Source of the DNA: Phycisphaerae bacterium
GTDB taxonomy: Bacteria > Planctomycetota > Phycisphaerae > Phycisphaerales > UBA1924
Reading direction: 5' to 3'
DNA: 8,314 nucleotides
Assembly: GCA_016794945.1 (NCBI GenBank)
Contig: JAEUIX010000140.1
Coordinates: 1 to 8,314 of the forward strand
Shown piece by piece: positions 1 to 6,591 of the stretch. Below the pieces are notes generated by a model. The model saw nothing but the letters and a program-made list of their open reading frames with translations. It did no database searches and was not told where the DNA came from. The translations under genes and the position numbers were made by a program. How positions within the stretch are numbered: the stretch's first letter is position 1; every line of letters starts with the position of its first letter.

Positions 1-2105
1 TCGGCCGGCCCAACGTGGGCAAGAGCTCGATCATGAACATGCTGGCCTCCCGGCGTGTCTCGATCGTGGACCCCACCCCGGGCGTTACGCGCGACCGGGT
101 CAGCGCCGTCGTCACGCTCGACCCGCCCGACAACGTCGGCAAGCCGATCGACGTCGAGATCACCGACACCGGCGGCTACGGCGTCTACACCGCCGAGGGC
201 CGGCGCATCGACGATGCGGGCATGGACCTGGCCGCGCTCACGGCGGACATCGAGCGTCAGATCGCCGCCGCCGTCGAGACCGCCGACCTGGTGCTCTTCG
301 TGGTCGACGTGCAGGCCGGCGTGACCGCGCAGGACCAGCTCGTCGCCAAGCTGCTGCGCGAGGGGGGCCTGGGCCGCCACAAGGACGGCTCGGCCAAGGT
401 GGTGCTGGTCGCCAACAAGTGCGACGGCCCCCGCTGGGAATCGCACGTGTTCGAAGCCATGACCCTGGGCTTCCCCGACGTGGTCAGCGTCTCGGCCAAG
501 AACAACTACATGCGCCGCGACCTGGTGGACTTCCTGCACACCCGAGCCAGGGCCCTGCTGGCCGCCACCCGAGCCAGCGCCTCGGCCGCCGACCGCCCCG
601 CCCCCTCGGCCACCGCCAGCCCCGACGCCCCGCCGGAGATGATGCTCGCCATCGTCGGCAAGCGCAACGCCGGCAAGAGCACACTCGTCAACGCCCTGGC
701 CGGCGAGCAGCGCGTCATCGTCAGTGAGATCGCCGGAACCACCCGCGACGCCGTCGACGTCCGCTTCGAGCTCGACGGCCGCTCACTGGTCGCGATCGAC
801 ACCGCCGGCCTCCGCCGCCGCCGCTCCATGAACGACCGCGTCGAGTGGTACGCGCTGGAGCGCATGCTGCAGGCCATCGCCCGCGCCGACGTCGCCCTGC
901 TCATGATCGACGCCACCGTCCCGCTTTCGCACGTCGACCAGCAGCTCGCCCGCGCCCTGACCACCGCCTACAAGCCCACCGTCATCGTCGTCAACAAGTG
1001 GGACCTGGCCGAGGGCCGCCCCCTGGCCGGCGGGCCCGAGGCACGCCAGGGCCGCCCCGTCACCACCGGCGACTACGAACGCTACATCCGCGAGGAACTC
1101 AAGGGCCTCGACTTCGCCCCCATCGCCTTCATGTCGGCTCAGCGCGGGCGCAACGTCCGCGAGACCATCGACCTCGCGTTCGATCTCTTCGAGCAGTCGC
1201 GCCAGCGCGCCAGCACCGGCAAACTCAACCGGCTCATCCGCTCCATCCTCGAAACCCACGCCCCCAGTTCCTCCGTCGGCAAGTTCGCCAAGGTCTACTT
1301 CGTCGCGCAGATCGCCACCCGGCCGCCCACCATCGTGTGCGTGGTGAACTACCCCGACATGTTCCCCACCAACTACCAGCGATTCCTGCTCAAGGCCTTC
1401 CGCGAGCACCTGCCCTTCCCCGAAGTCCCCATCAAGCTCGTCATCCGCCAGCGCCAGCGCGAGATTCCCCTGGAGCCCGGCGCCCAGCCCATCACCCAGA
1501 ACCGCCCGCCCGAACTGCGAAACCTCCCGACCGACGCCGCGGCCTATTTCGACGAGCCCGCCGCCTTCGCCCCGGAGCCGGGCGCTGCGCGCCCCGCCCG
1601 AGCCCGCCCCGACGCCGACAAGCCCGATCTCGAACCCGATACCGAGGCCGGCGAATTCGCCGCCGACCTGGCCGCGGCCGAAACCGAATCCCGCGCTCAG
1701 GACGCCGACGTCTCCGAGTCGCTCAAGGCCCTGCTCGGTGAGGACGCCGCCGGCGAATTGCTCGAAGGCGAAGAAACGCACGAAGATGACGGCGAGGATC
1801 AGACACGGCCCGCGCCCGCAGCGCAACCCGAGCGCCGCTCGCGCCCGGGCCAGCGCCCGCCGCAGCGCCCGGCCCAGCGCCCCGCCCATCGCGGCGCGCG
1901 TCCGGCCAAGCGGCAGGCGGGTCCCAAGCCGTCCCGCCCCGCCAAGCACGCCCCGCGCCGCGGCGGCAAGCCCGACGCCAAGCGCTCCGGCCCGGGCTCG
2001 GGCAAGGCCGGCCACAAGCGCTCGGGCAAGCCCGCATCCAAGCCCGGCCCCAAGCGCGGCCGCGGCCAAGGGGGCGGCGGGCGCCGCCCCGGCCCGCGCC
2101 GCTGA
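1..2105 (+). CDS. der: Ribosome-assembly GTPase Der (EngA), 5'-truncated, with long C-terminal extension
   Basis: Der is an essential GTPase with two tandem G domains and a KH-like domain; in other bacteria it assists maturation of the 50S subunit. The window opens inside the first P-loop (GRPNVGKS, reading frame from base 3), so the true start lies upstream by only a few codons if the gene is typical. Numbering from the GTG at 15: G domain 1 has PGVTRDR, DTGG at about 51, NKCD at 134 and SAK at 160; an Ala/Pro linker follows; G domain 2 starts near 209 with GKRNAGKS, then AGTTRD, DTAG, NKWD at 327 and SAQ at 374; the KH-like domain is about 402-485, with VVNYPD and IKLVIRQRQRE. Der usually ends about here (roughly 440-490 residues in total). 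This one continues about 210 residues: an acidic stretch (about 533-596), then a Pro/Arg/Lys/Gly-rich basic tail to the TGA stop. The GTG at 15 is an internal Val codon of the P-loop, not a start. trpS follows after 39 bp. Confidence 0.96.
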   Translation, partial: GRPNVGKSSIMNMLASRRVSIVDPTPGVTRDRVSAVVTLDPPDNVGKPIDVEITDTGGYGVYTAEGRRIDDAGMDLAALTADIERQIAAAVETADLVLFVVDVQAGVTAQDQLVAKLLREGGLGRHKDGSAKVVLVANKCDGPRWESHVFEAMTLGFPDVVSVSAKNNYMRRDLVDFLHTRARALLAATRASASAADRPAPSATASPDAPPEMMLAIVGKRNAGKSTLVNALAGEQRVIVSEIAGTTRDAVDVRFELDGRSLVAIDTAGLRRRRSMNDRVEWYALERMLQAIARADVALLMIDATVPLSHVDQQLARALTTAYKPTVIVVNKWDLAEGRPLAGGPEARQGRPVTTGDYERYIREELKGLDFAPIAFMSAQRGRNVRETIDLAFDLFEQSRQRASTGKLNRLIRSILETHAPSSSVGKFAKVYFVAQIATRPPTIVCVVNYPDMFPTNYQRFLLKAFREHLPFPEVPIKLVIRQRQREIPLEPGAQPITQNRPPELRNLPTDAAAYFDEPAAFAPEPGAARPARARPDADKPDLEPDTEAGEFAADLAAAETESRAQDADVSESLKALLGEDAAGELLEGEETHEDDGEDQTRPAPAAQPERRSRPGQRPPQRPAQRPAHRGARPAKRQAGPKPSRPAKHAPRRGGKPDAKRSGPGSGKAGHKRSGKPASKPGPKRGRGQGGGGRRPGPRR

Positions 2106-2144
2106 TCCCGCCCGGCCCCTTCGCCCGACAAACACCCGATCCGA

Positions 2145-3230
2145 ATGACCACCGCCGCCCACAAGCCCCGCATCCTCACCGGCGACACGCCGACGCACAC
2201 CGGCCTGCACCTGGGCCACTATGTCGGCTCGCTGGAGAACCGCCTGCGCCTGCAGGACCAGTACGACTGCTACTTCCTCATCGCCAACGTGCACGCCTTC
2301 ACCACGCTCGCCGACAAGCCGGCCGACGTGCGGGCCAACACCATCGGCATCGTGAAGGACTGGCTGGCCGTCGGCCTGGACCCCGACCGCAGCACCTTCG
2401 TGCTGCAGTCGGAGATTCCCGCCATCGCCGAGCTCACGTTCCTGTTCGCCATGCTCATCCCTTTCAACAAGGTGATGCGCAACCCGACGCTCAAGACCGA
2501 GATCGAGACCAAGGGCCTGGGCGATTCCTACCCCTTCGGCTTCCCCATGTACGCCGTCGGCCAGTGCGCCGACATCCTGGCCTTCCGGCCCGACCTGGTG
2601 CCCGTCGGTGAGGACCAGCAGGCCCACATCGAGATGTGCCGCGACGTCGCCCTGAAGTTCAACCAGATGTACTGCGGCGTCGGCAACCGCGTGGAGCCGC
2701 AGGACCACCCGGCCGCCGGCGGCCTGTTCCCGATCCCCCAGGCCAAGGTCGGGCGCGTGGCGCGCCTCGTGGGGCTCGACGGCGTCAACAAGATGTCCAA
2801 GAGCCTCAACAACGCGATCTTCCTCTACGACGACGCCAAAGCCGTGCAGAAGAAGATCAACCGCATCACCACCGGCCGCCAGAGCCCCACCGAGCCGGGC
2901 AACCCCGACAACATCCTGATGCAGTACGTCGAGGCCTTCATCGGCGCGGCCGACCCGGCCCGGGCCCAGGAGATCCGCCGGCGCTACGCCGCGGGCGACA
3001 ACATCGGCGACGGCCACGTCAAGGCCGAGCTCGGCGAGGCGATCAACCGGCTGCTGGACCCGATGCGTGCCCGGCGCGCCGAGCTCGACGGCCCGCAGGG
3101 CGACGAGATGGCCCTTTCGGTCATCCGCGACGGCATCCGCAAGGCCAACGCCCTCGCGGAGGAGACGCTCTACCGGGCCAAGCAGGCGATGAAGCTGGAC
3201 TTTGGGGGGCGGGGCATCACGCCGCGATAA
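2145..3230 (+). CDS. trpS: Tryptophanyl-tRNA synthetase (class I)
   Basis: This enzyme activates tryptophan with ATP and charges tRNA-Trp in the cytoplasm. The 361-residue length fits bacterial TrpRS. The class I signatures are present: HLGH at residues 22-25 (HIGH motif) in TGDTPTHTGLHLGHYVGSL, and KMSKS at 216-220. The family block LVPVGEDQQAHIEMCRD and a C-terminal helical region (HVKAELGEAINRLL) also match TrpRS rather than TyrRS. The TGD-PT opening resembles the TrpRS subgroup that begins TGDRPTG, but Arg is Thr here and one residue is added before the HIGH box. The ATG at 2145 is chosen because the conserved domain starts about 10 residues later; no SD sequence is visible upstream. It lies 39 bp after der on the same strand, with no promoter-like box in the gap, so co-transcription with der is likely. 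The stop is TAA. Confidence 0.95.
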   Translation: MTTAAHKPRILTGDTPTHTGLHLGHYVGSLENRLRLQDQYDCYFLIANVHAFTTLADKPADVRANTIGIVKDWLAVGLDPDRSTFVLQSEIPAIAELTFLFAMLIPFNKVMRNPTLKTEIETKGLGDSYPFGFPMYAVGQCADILAFRPDLVPVGEDQQAHIEMCRDVALKFNQMYCGVGNRVEPQDHPAAGGLFPIPQAKVGRVARLVGLDGVNKMSKSLNNAIFLYDDAKAVQKKINRITTGRQSPTEPGNPDNILMQYVEAFIGAADPARAQEIRRRYAAGDNIGDGHVKAELGEAINRLLDPMRARRAELDGPQGDEMALSVIRDGIRKANALAEETLYRAKQAMKLDFGGRGITPR

Positions 3231-3263
3231 GGCTGATGCGGCGGCAGTGTCCGGGGATTCCCG

Positions 3264-3269
3264 TACACT
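3264..3269 (+). promoter_or_regulatory. Candidate -10 box (TACACT) of the exported-protein gene
   Basis: TACACT lies seven bases before the ATG at 3276, so initiation at the usual distance from a -10 box would fall on or next to the start codon. No SD sequence lies between, which fits a leaderless mRNA. No good -35 match is visible. Similar TACNNT boxes precede three other genes in the window. The call is inferred from position and recurrence only. Confidence 0.4.
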
Positions 3270-3275
3270 CCCTCC

Positions 3276-4085
3276 ATGGCACGCACCCAATTGCACTTGT
3301 ACCGATTCACGCTGGCACTCGCCGCCGCCATGGCGGGGCTGCCCGTGGCGCTCGCTTCCGCCCAGCCCGGCGGCCCGCCGGCGACTTCAACACCCTCGCC
3401 CGGATCGCCCCTCCGGGCCGAGTCGGTCAAGGCGTCCTTCACCCTCGGCCCCGACTGGCAGCCGATGGAGGCGCAGCAACTCAGCGCGTTCAACGAGGGA
3501 GCGAGGAAGGTCAAGGGCGGTTCCGACGTGATGTACGACGCCGGGTACATGCTCGTCAACGGCCAGGGGCAGCTCGCCGCGTACATGCTCGTCCAGACCA
3601 AGGCCGGCACCATCGCGTCCGGCGACGTCGACGACCTCATCGCGGCGATCACCCGCGGCGATGTGGAACGCGGCGCCAAGCAGGTCGCCGAACAGAACAA
3701 GGACCAGTTCACCGACCTGGCGCTCGACCGGCCGACCGTCGACCGCTCCACAGGCCGCATCCGCATCCCCGTTCGCGCCAGCACGGCCGACGGCGTGCTC
3801 CGCGGCATTTCGTACGGGCACATCGGCGGCGAGGGCCTGCTCATGCTCCACTGCTACACATCGCTCGAGGATTTCGATGCGCTGAGCCCACGCTTCGAGG
3901 CCATCAACGCCTCCGTGGCCTTCGACGCCGGCGCGACCTACAGCGATGCGCTCGGCCGCTCCGGGCGGGCCCGAGGCGGTTCGGGTTCCAGCGTCCTGCA
4001 GTACGGCATCATCGGCGCGATCATCGGCGGCATCGGCGCCCTGCTGTTCCGCAAGAAGCCGGCACCGGCACCGCCCGCCGCCTGA
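3276..4085 (+). CDS. Exported protein of unknown function with C-terminal membrane anchor
   Basis: I do not recognise this 269-residue protein. The N-terminus (MARTQLHLYRFTLALAAAMA, then a hydrophobic stretch ending in ALASAQP) is a plausible Sec signal peptide with a signal peptidase I site after ALASA. A short Pro/Ser/Thr-rich linker leads to a globular region at about 48-225. It has alternating beta-like and helical stretches, for example FTLGPDWQPM, GYMLVNGQGQLAAYMLVQ and RIRIPVRAS. After a Gly/Ser/Arg linker comes a single hydrophobic helix (about 241-258, GIIGAIIGGIGALLF), then RKK and a short Pro/Ala tail. This predicts a domain outside the inner membrane held by a C-terminal anchor with the basic end inside. 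The general look recalls small periplasmic beta-sandwich domains, but no family can be named. The ATG is chosen because the signal peptide starts there and a -10-like box lies just upstream; there is no SD. The gene lies 45 bp after trpS. Confidence 0.8.
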   Translation: MARTQLHLYRFTLALAAAMAGLPVALASAQPGGPPATSTPSPGSPLRAESVKASFTLGPDWQPMEAQQLSAFNEGARKVKGGSDVMYDAGYMLVNGQGQLAAYMLVQTKAGTIASGDVDDLIAAITRGDVERGAKQVAEQNKDQFTDLALDRPTVDRSTGRIRIPVRASTADGVLRGISYGHIGGEGLLMLHCYTSLEDFDALSPRFEAINASVAFDAGATYSDALGRSGRARGGSGSSVLQYGIIGAIIGGIGALLFRKKPAPAPPAA

Positions 4086-4109
4086 ACCCCAGTTGCGGCA
4101 ACACACCGT

Positions 4110-4144
4110 CGCGCGGCGTTCGGCGTAACCCCTTCGCCGGCGCG
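4110..4144 (+). terminator. Possible intrinsic terminator after the exported-protein gene
   Basis: CGCGCGGCG (4110-4118) pairs with CGCCGGCGCG (4135-4144), giving nine base pairs with one bulged G and a loop of about 16 bases. A T-rich but interrupted stretch follows from about 4151. The position, 25 bp after the TGA of the upstream gene and before a convergent gene, suits a terminator. The lack of a continuous T run keeps this tentative. Confidence 0.35.
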
Positions 4145-4150
4145 CTGCCG

Positions 4151-4200
4151 TCTTGCTTTGCTGCTTTGCTGTTTTCCCGCTTTCCCGTTCCTCTGTGTTC
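4151..4200. repeat. Pyrimidine-rich intergenic tract with short tandem repeats
   Basis: Between two convergent genes the composition shifts abruptly to a C/T-rich, comparatively AT-rich run on the plus strand. It contains TGCTTTGC twice in direct succession, followed by TTTTCCCGC/TTTCCCG near-repeats and CCTCTGTGTTCC. It has no coding character. It could be a member of a dispersed intergenic repeat family, or only a T-rich terminator tail; the window holds a single copy, so this cannot be decided here. Confidence 0.4.
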
Positions 4201-4203
4201 CAA

Positions 4204-5031
4204 TCACTTCCGGGGCGGGTTCTCCACGCCCTTGAGTGTGATCTCGAACACCAGGTCCGCCTTCGGCGGGATCTTGTCACCCCGCCCTGCCTCGCCATAG
4301 GCCAACTGCCACGGGATGACGAGCTTCCGCGTGCCGCCCACCTTCATCCCCGGCAGGCCCCAGGTCCAGCCCTTGATCACCTCGTCGAGGCTGAAGGTCA
4401 ACGCCTGTCCCGTCCGCGCCGACGAATCGAACTCCACCCCGTCGCTGCGGCGCGTGCCGCGGTACTCGGCCTTCACCGTCGCCATCGGTTGACATGCCGG
4501 GCCGTCGCCCTCCTTGACGTCCTCGATCAGCATCGTCGCCACCAGGTCGATCTCGAAGATCAGGTCGCTGTTGGCGGGGATGATCACCTTGTCGCCGTTC
4601 TTGATCTCGCGCTCGCCGTAGGCCATCGCCGCGGGGATCGTCAGGCGCCGCTTGCCGCCGACCTTCATCCCCGGCACGCCCTCGCGCCAGCCCTTGATCA
4701 CGCCCCACAGGGGGAACGCCGCCGGCGGCTTGCCCTCGGTGCTGTCGAACACCGTGCCGTCCTTGAGCATGCCCTTGTAGTTCGCCACCACCGACGTGAG
4801 GCCCTTGACCTCGTCGCCCGTGCCGACCTTCAGGTCCTCGATCACGACGCCGGATGGAAGTGTCACGGGCTTGGTCTCCGCCGGCTTGTCTGTGCCGGGC
4901 GCTGCGGGTTGCGTCGCCGCCGGCGCCGCGTCGGGCTTGGCCGCCTCGTTCGCCGGGGGCGCCTTGGGCGCATCGGCCGGCTGCAGGGTCAGGCTCAGGC
5001 TCGCAACAACCGCGGCGAAAACGGCGATCAT
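4204..5031 (-). CDS. Exported tandem-domain FKBP-type peptidyl-prolyl isomerase
   Basis: The 275-residue product begins with a hydrophobic segment ([17 protein letters not shown]), probably a signal peptide, then an Ala/Pro/Lys-rich linker to about residue 55. Two FKBP domains follow. The first has [39 protein letters not shown] and LIFEIDL. The second has [52 protein letters not shown] and LVFEITL. FKBPs catalyse cis-trans isomerisation of X-Pro bonds; both copies keep the Phe-Asp, Val-Ile..Trp, Ala-Tyr and Phe positions that line the FKBP12 active site, so both look competent. The likely site of action is the periplasm or outer envelope. The start at 5031 is supported by AGAGGA (5039-5044) with a 7-base spacer. 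A GTG 11 codons upstream (5064) would add several arginines before the hydrophobic segment, making a more usual signal peptide, and remains an alternative. The gene is divergent from the glycosyltransferase gene. Confidence 0.93.
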   Translation of the reverse strand: MIAVFAAVVASLSLTLQPADAPKAPPANEAAKPDAAPAATQPAAPGTDKPAETKPVTLPSGVVIEDLKVGTGDEVKGLTSVVANYKGMLKDGTVFDSTEGKPPAAFPLWGVIKGWREGVPGMKVGGKRRLTIPAAMAYGEREIKNGDKVIIPANSDLIFEIDLVATMLIEDVKEGDGPACQPMATVKAEYRGTRRSDGVEFDSSARTGQALTFSLDEVIKGWTWGLPGMKVGGTRKLVIPWQLAYGEAGRGDKIPPKADLVFEITLKGVENPPRK

Positions 5032-5038
5032 GGTTCGT

Positions 5039-5044
5039 TCCTCT
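5039..5044 (-). promoter_or_regulatory. Ribosome binding site of the FKBP gene
   Basis: Reading the minus strand, AGAGGA stands seven bases before the ATG at 5031. It is one of only two clear SD sequences in the window and decides the start in favour of the ATG over the upstream GTG at 5064. Confidence 0.6.
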
Positions 5045-5093
5045 GTCCCGCAGCGGTGCCGCACGCCGGCCGTGCCGCGGGGAATCGGCCCCA

Positions 5094-5099
5094 AGCGTA
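5094..5099 (-). promoter_or_regulatory. Candidate -10 box (TACGCT) of the FKBP gene
   Basis: On the minus strand TACGCT lies about 60 bases upstream of the FKBP start codon and would give a leader of about 55 bases containing the SD. It follows the TACNNT pattern seen before three plus-strand genes. No clear -35 is visible. Confidence 0.3.
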
Positions 5100-5185
5100 G
5101 CGCCCGCCCGCGCCCCGGCGGCCCCGACGCCCCGCCAGCCGCGGCCCGGCGGGCCGTGTGTGCGACCCCGCCCGGCGGCCGGCGG

Positions 5186-5191
5186 TACATT
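5186..5191 (+). promoter_or_regulatory. Candidate -10 box (TACATT) of the glycosyltransferase gene
   Basis: TACATT lies in the 214-bp divergent intergenic region, about 55 bases before the ATG at 5246, and would give a leader of about 48 bases. It is an AT-rich hexamer in otherwise extremely GC-rich sequence. No -35 match and no SD before the gene are visible. Confidence 0.35.
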
Positions 5192-5245
5192 GAACCGCCC
5201 GGCGATGCAGCCACCCGGCCGTCGCGCCGTTGGACCGACTCCTCC

Positions 5246-6517
5246 ATGCCGCCACCGCTCCGCATCGCGCACGTCTCCACCCGCCTGATCCTCGGCGGCT
5301 CGCAGGAGAACACGGTGCTCTCGTGCGAGGGTCAGGCCTCGGCGGGGCACGAGGTCCACCTGGTGTTCGGGCCGATCTACGGGCCCGAGGGCAGCCTGCT
5401 CGACCGGGTGCGGAACTTCCGTACCGCCGACGGACGCACCATCGCCACGCACGAGTCGCCGCACCTCATCCGGGCGGTGCACCCCTGGCACGACGCGTGC
5501 GCCTCCCGCGACCTGCGGCGCCTGCTGCTCGACCTGCGGCCCGACGTCGTCCACACCCACAGCAGCAAGGCGGGCGTCATCGGGCGCTGGGCCGCCTGGG
5601 GTCTGCGTCGCGCCGCCGGCGGGCCAGTCGCCGTCGTGCACACCATCCACGGCCCGCCGTTCCACGGATTCCAGAACGCGCTGGTCCGGCGGGGCTACAT
5701 CGCCGCCGAGCGATTCGCGGCCAGACGCTGCCACGCGATCGTCAGCGTGGCCGACGCGATGACCCGCCAGTACCTCGACGCCGGCATCGGTCGGCCCGAG
5801 CAGTACGTCACCGTCTACTCGGGCATGGAGACCGGGCCGTTTCTCGACGCGCAGCCCGGCGAGTCGGGGCCGGAGGTTCGCGCCCGCCTGGGCATCCCGG
5901 CCGATCGGTTCGTCATCGGCACCGTGGCGCGACTGGCCGATCTCAAGGGCCACGACGACCTGCTGCACGCCCTCGGGCCAGAACTGCGGCGCAACCCCGC
6001 CTGGGCCATGCTCTGGGTCGGCGACGGCTGGAGACGGTCACGACTCATCGCCGCCGCGGCGGCCATGAACCTGCGCATCGCGGAACTCGACCGCGGGGCA
6101 GCGTCCGAGGCCGAAGTTCGCATCGCGCAGGTGATCATCACCGGCCTGGTACCGCCGGAGCGCATCGCCGGCCTGATGCGCTCGATGGACGTGCTGGTTC
6201 ACCCCAGCTACCGCGAGGGTTTGCCGCGGACCGTGCCCCAGGCGCTGCTCTGCGGCGTTCCGGTCGTCGCCTCCGACGCCGACGGCACCCCGGAGGCCTG
6301 CATCGACGGGCGCACGGGCAGGCTCTTTCCCGTGGGCGACCGAGCGGCCCTGGCGTCGGCGGTGCGCTGGACCGCCGAGGACCCCGCCCGTGCCCGCCTG
6401 CTGGCGGCAGAGGGAAGGGCGCTGTGCCGAGAGCGGTTCAGCGCCGAGCGGATGGTCGCCGATCTGCAGCGCGTGTACGACGCCGTTCTTGCCGGCAGAG
6501 CCCCGGCCGACACCTGA
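5246..6517 (+). CDS. GT4-type glycosyltransferase (GT-B fold)
   Basis: The 423-residue product is a retaining GT-B glycosyltransferase of the large GT4 group. These enzymes transfer a sugar from a nucleotide-sugar donor, typically to a surface polysaccharide, lipopolysaccharide or glycolipid on the cytoplasmic side of the membrane. The N-terminal acceptor domain (about 1-195) has [19 protein letters not shown] with its Gly-rich loop, [15 protein letters not shown] and [12 protein letters not shown]. The C-terminal donor domain has [36 protein letters not shown] and [15 protein letters not shown]. The EX7E motif reads E324-GLPRTVP-Q332, with Gln in place of the second Glu; a third acidic residue follows in DGTPEA. 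There is no signal peptide. The ATG at 5246 is chosen because the first beta strand begins four residues later. No SD is visible; the box at 5186 is a possible promoter. The sugar and acceptor cannot be told from the sequence. No other glycan genes lie in the window. Confidence 0.92.
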   Translation: MPPPLRIAHVSTRLILGGSQENTVLSCEGQASAGHEVHLVFGPIYGPEGSLLDRVRNFRTADGRTIATHESPHLIRAVHPWHDACASRDLRRLLLDLRPDVVHTHSSKAGVIGRWAAWGLRRAAGGPVAVVHTIHGPPFHGFQNALVRRGYIAAERFAARRCHAIVSVADAMTRQYLDAGIGRPEQYVTVYSGMETGPFLDAQPGESGPEVRARLGIPADRFVIGTVARLADLKGHDDLLHALGPELRRNPAWAMLWVGDGWRRSRLIAAAAAMNLRIAELDRGAASEAEVRIAQVIITGLVPPERIAGLMRSMDVLVHPSYREGLPRTVPQALLCGVPVVASDADGTPEACIDGRTGRLFPVGDRAALASAVRWTAEDPARARLLAAEGRALCRERFSAERMVADLQRVYDAVLAGRAPADT

Positions 6518-6538
6518 CCGCCGGGCCCCGGGGGCCGT

Positions 6539-6544
6539 TACGAT
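6539..6544 (+). promoter_or_regulatory. Candidate -10 box (TACGAT) of the peptidase gene
   Basis: TACGAT lies 22 bases after the glycosyltransferase stop and about 48 bases before the GTG start at 6592, giving a leader of about 40 bases with an SD at its end. A CTGACC at 6514-6519 is a weak -35 candidate with a long 19-base spacer. If real, the peptidase is transcribed separately from the glycosyltransferase. Confidence 0.35.
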
Positions 6545-6580
6545 GCTTGGTCCGCCGGCGTGAACCCCGCCGGTCCTGCA

Positions 6581-6585
6581 AGGAG
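6581..6585 (+). promoter_or_regulatory. Ribosome binding site of the peptidase gene
   Basis: AGGAG (in CAAGGAGCGG) precedes two consecutive in-frame GTG codons at 6592 and 6595, at spacings of 6 and 9 bases. It shows that translation begins here, although the reading frame is open far upstream across the glycosyltransferase gene. It does not decide between the two GTGs. Confidence 0.65.
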
Positions 6586-6591
6586 CGGCAC

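Noticed and set aside
1830..2100. Repetitive GC-rich stretch in the der tail as a possible nucleotide repeat or CRISPR-like array
   Set aside because: The repetition is at the amino-acid level (QRP and KRSG/KP units) with irregular spacing, and the reading frame is maintained to the stop codon.
783..3296. An 837-codon open frame on the minus strand opposite der and trpS
   Set aside because: It lies antisense to two clearly conserved genes and its translation is low-complexity Gly/Val/Ala/Leu with no motifs; GC-rich coding sequence commonly leaves the complementary frame free of stops.
4092..4102. GTTG-CGG-CAAC mini hairpin just after the exported-protein stop
   Set aside because: The stem is only four base pairs, which is expected by chance; the larger hairpin at 4110-4144 is the better terminator candidate.
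2636..4300. A 554-codon plus-strand frame overlapping trpS and the exported-protein gene
   Set aside because: The translation is Arg/Pro-rich with no domain, and it runs through two genes with recognisable protein features in another frame.
4153..5100. A plus-strand frame of 315 codons opposite the FKBP gene
   Set aside because: It is antisense to the tandem FKBP domains and its translation is rich in His, Arg and Leu without any recognisable feature.
4277..5968. A 563-codon minus-strand frame across the FKBP and glycosyltransferase genes
   Set aside because: It is out of frame with the FKBP domains and antisense to the glycosyltransferase, with Arg/Gly/Pro-rich content and no motif.
6524..6536. 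GGCCCC/GGGGCC palindrome after the glycosyltransferase stop, as a terminator
   Set aside because: The two arms are separated by a single base, so no stable hairpin loop is possible as written, and no T run follows; it probably reflects local GC richness.
5230..6591. Upstream extension of the peptidase frame across the glycosyltransferase gene
   Set aside because: The peptidase start is fixed by the SD and GTG pair at 6592 and the signal peptide; the upstream part translates to Arg/Pro-rich sequence in the wrong frame for the glycosyltransferase.
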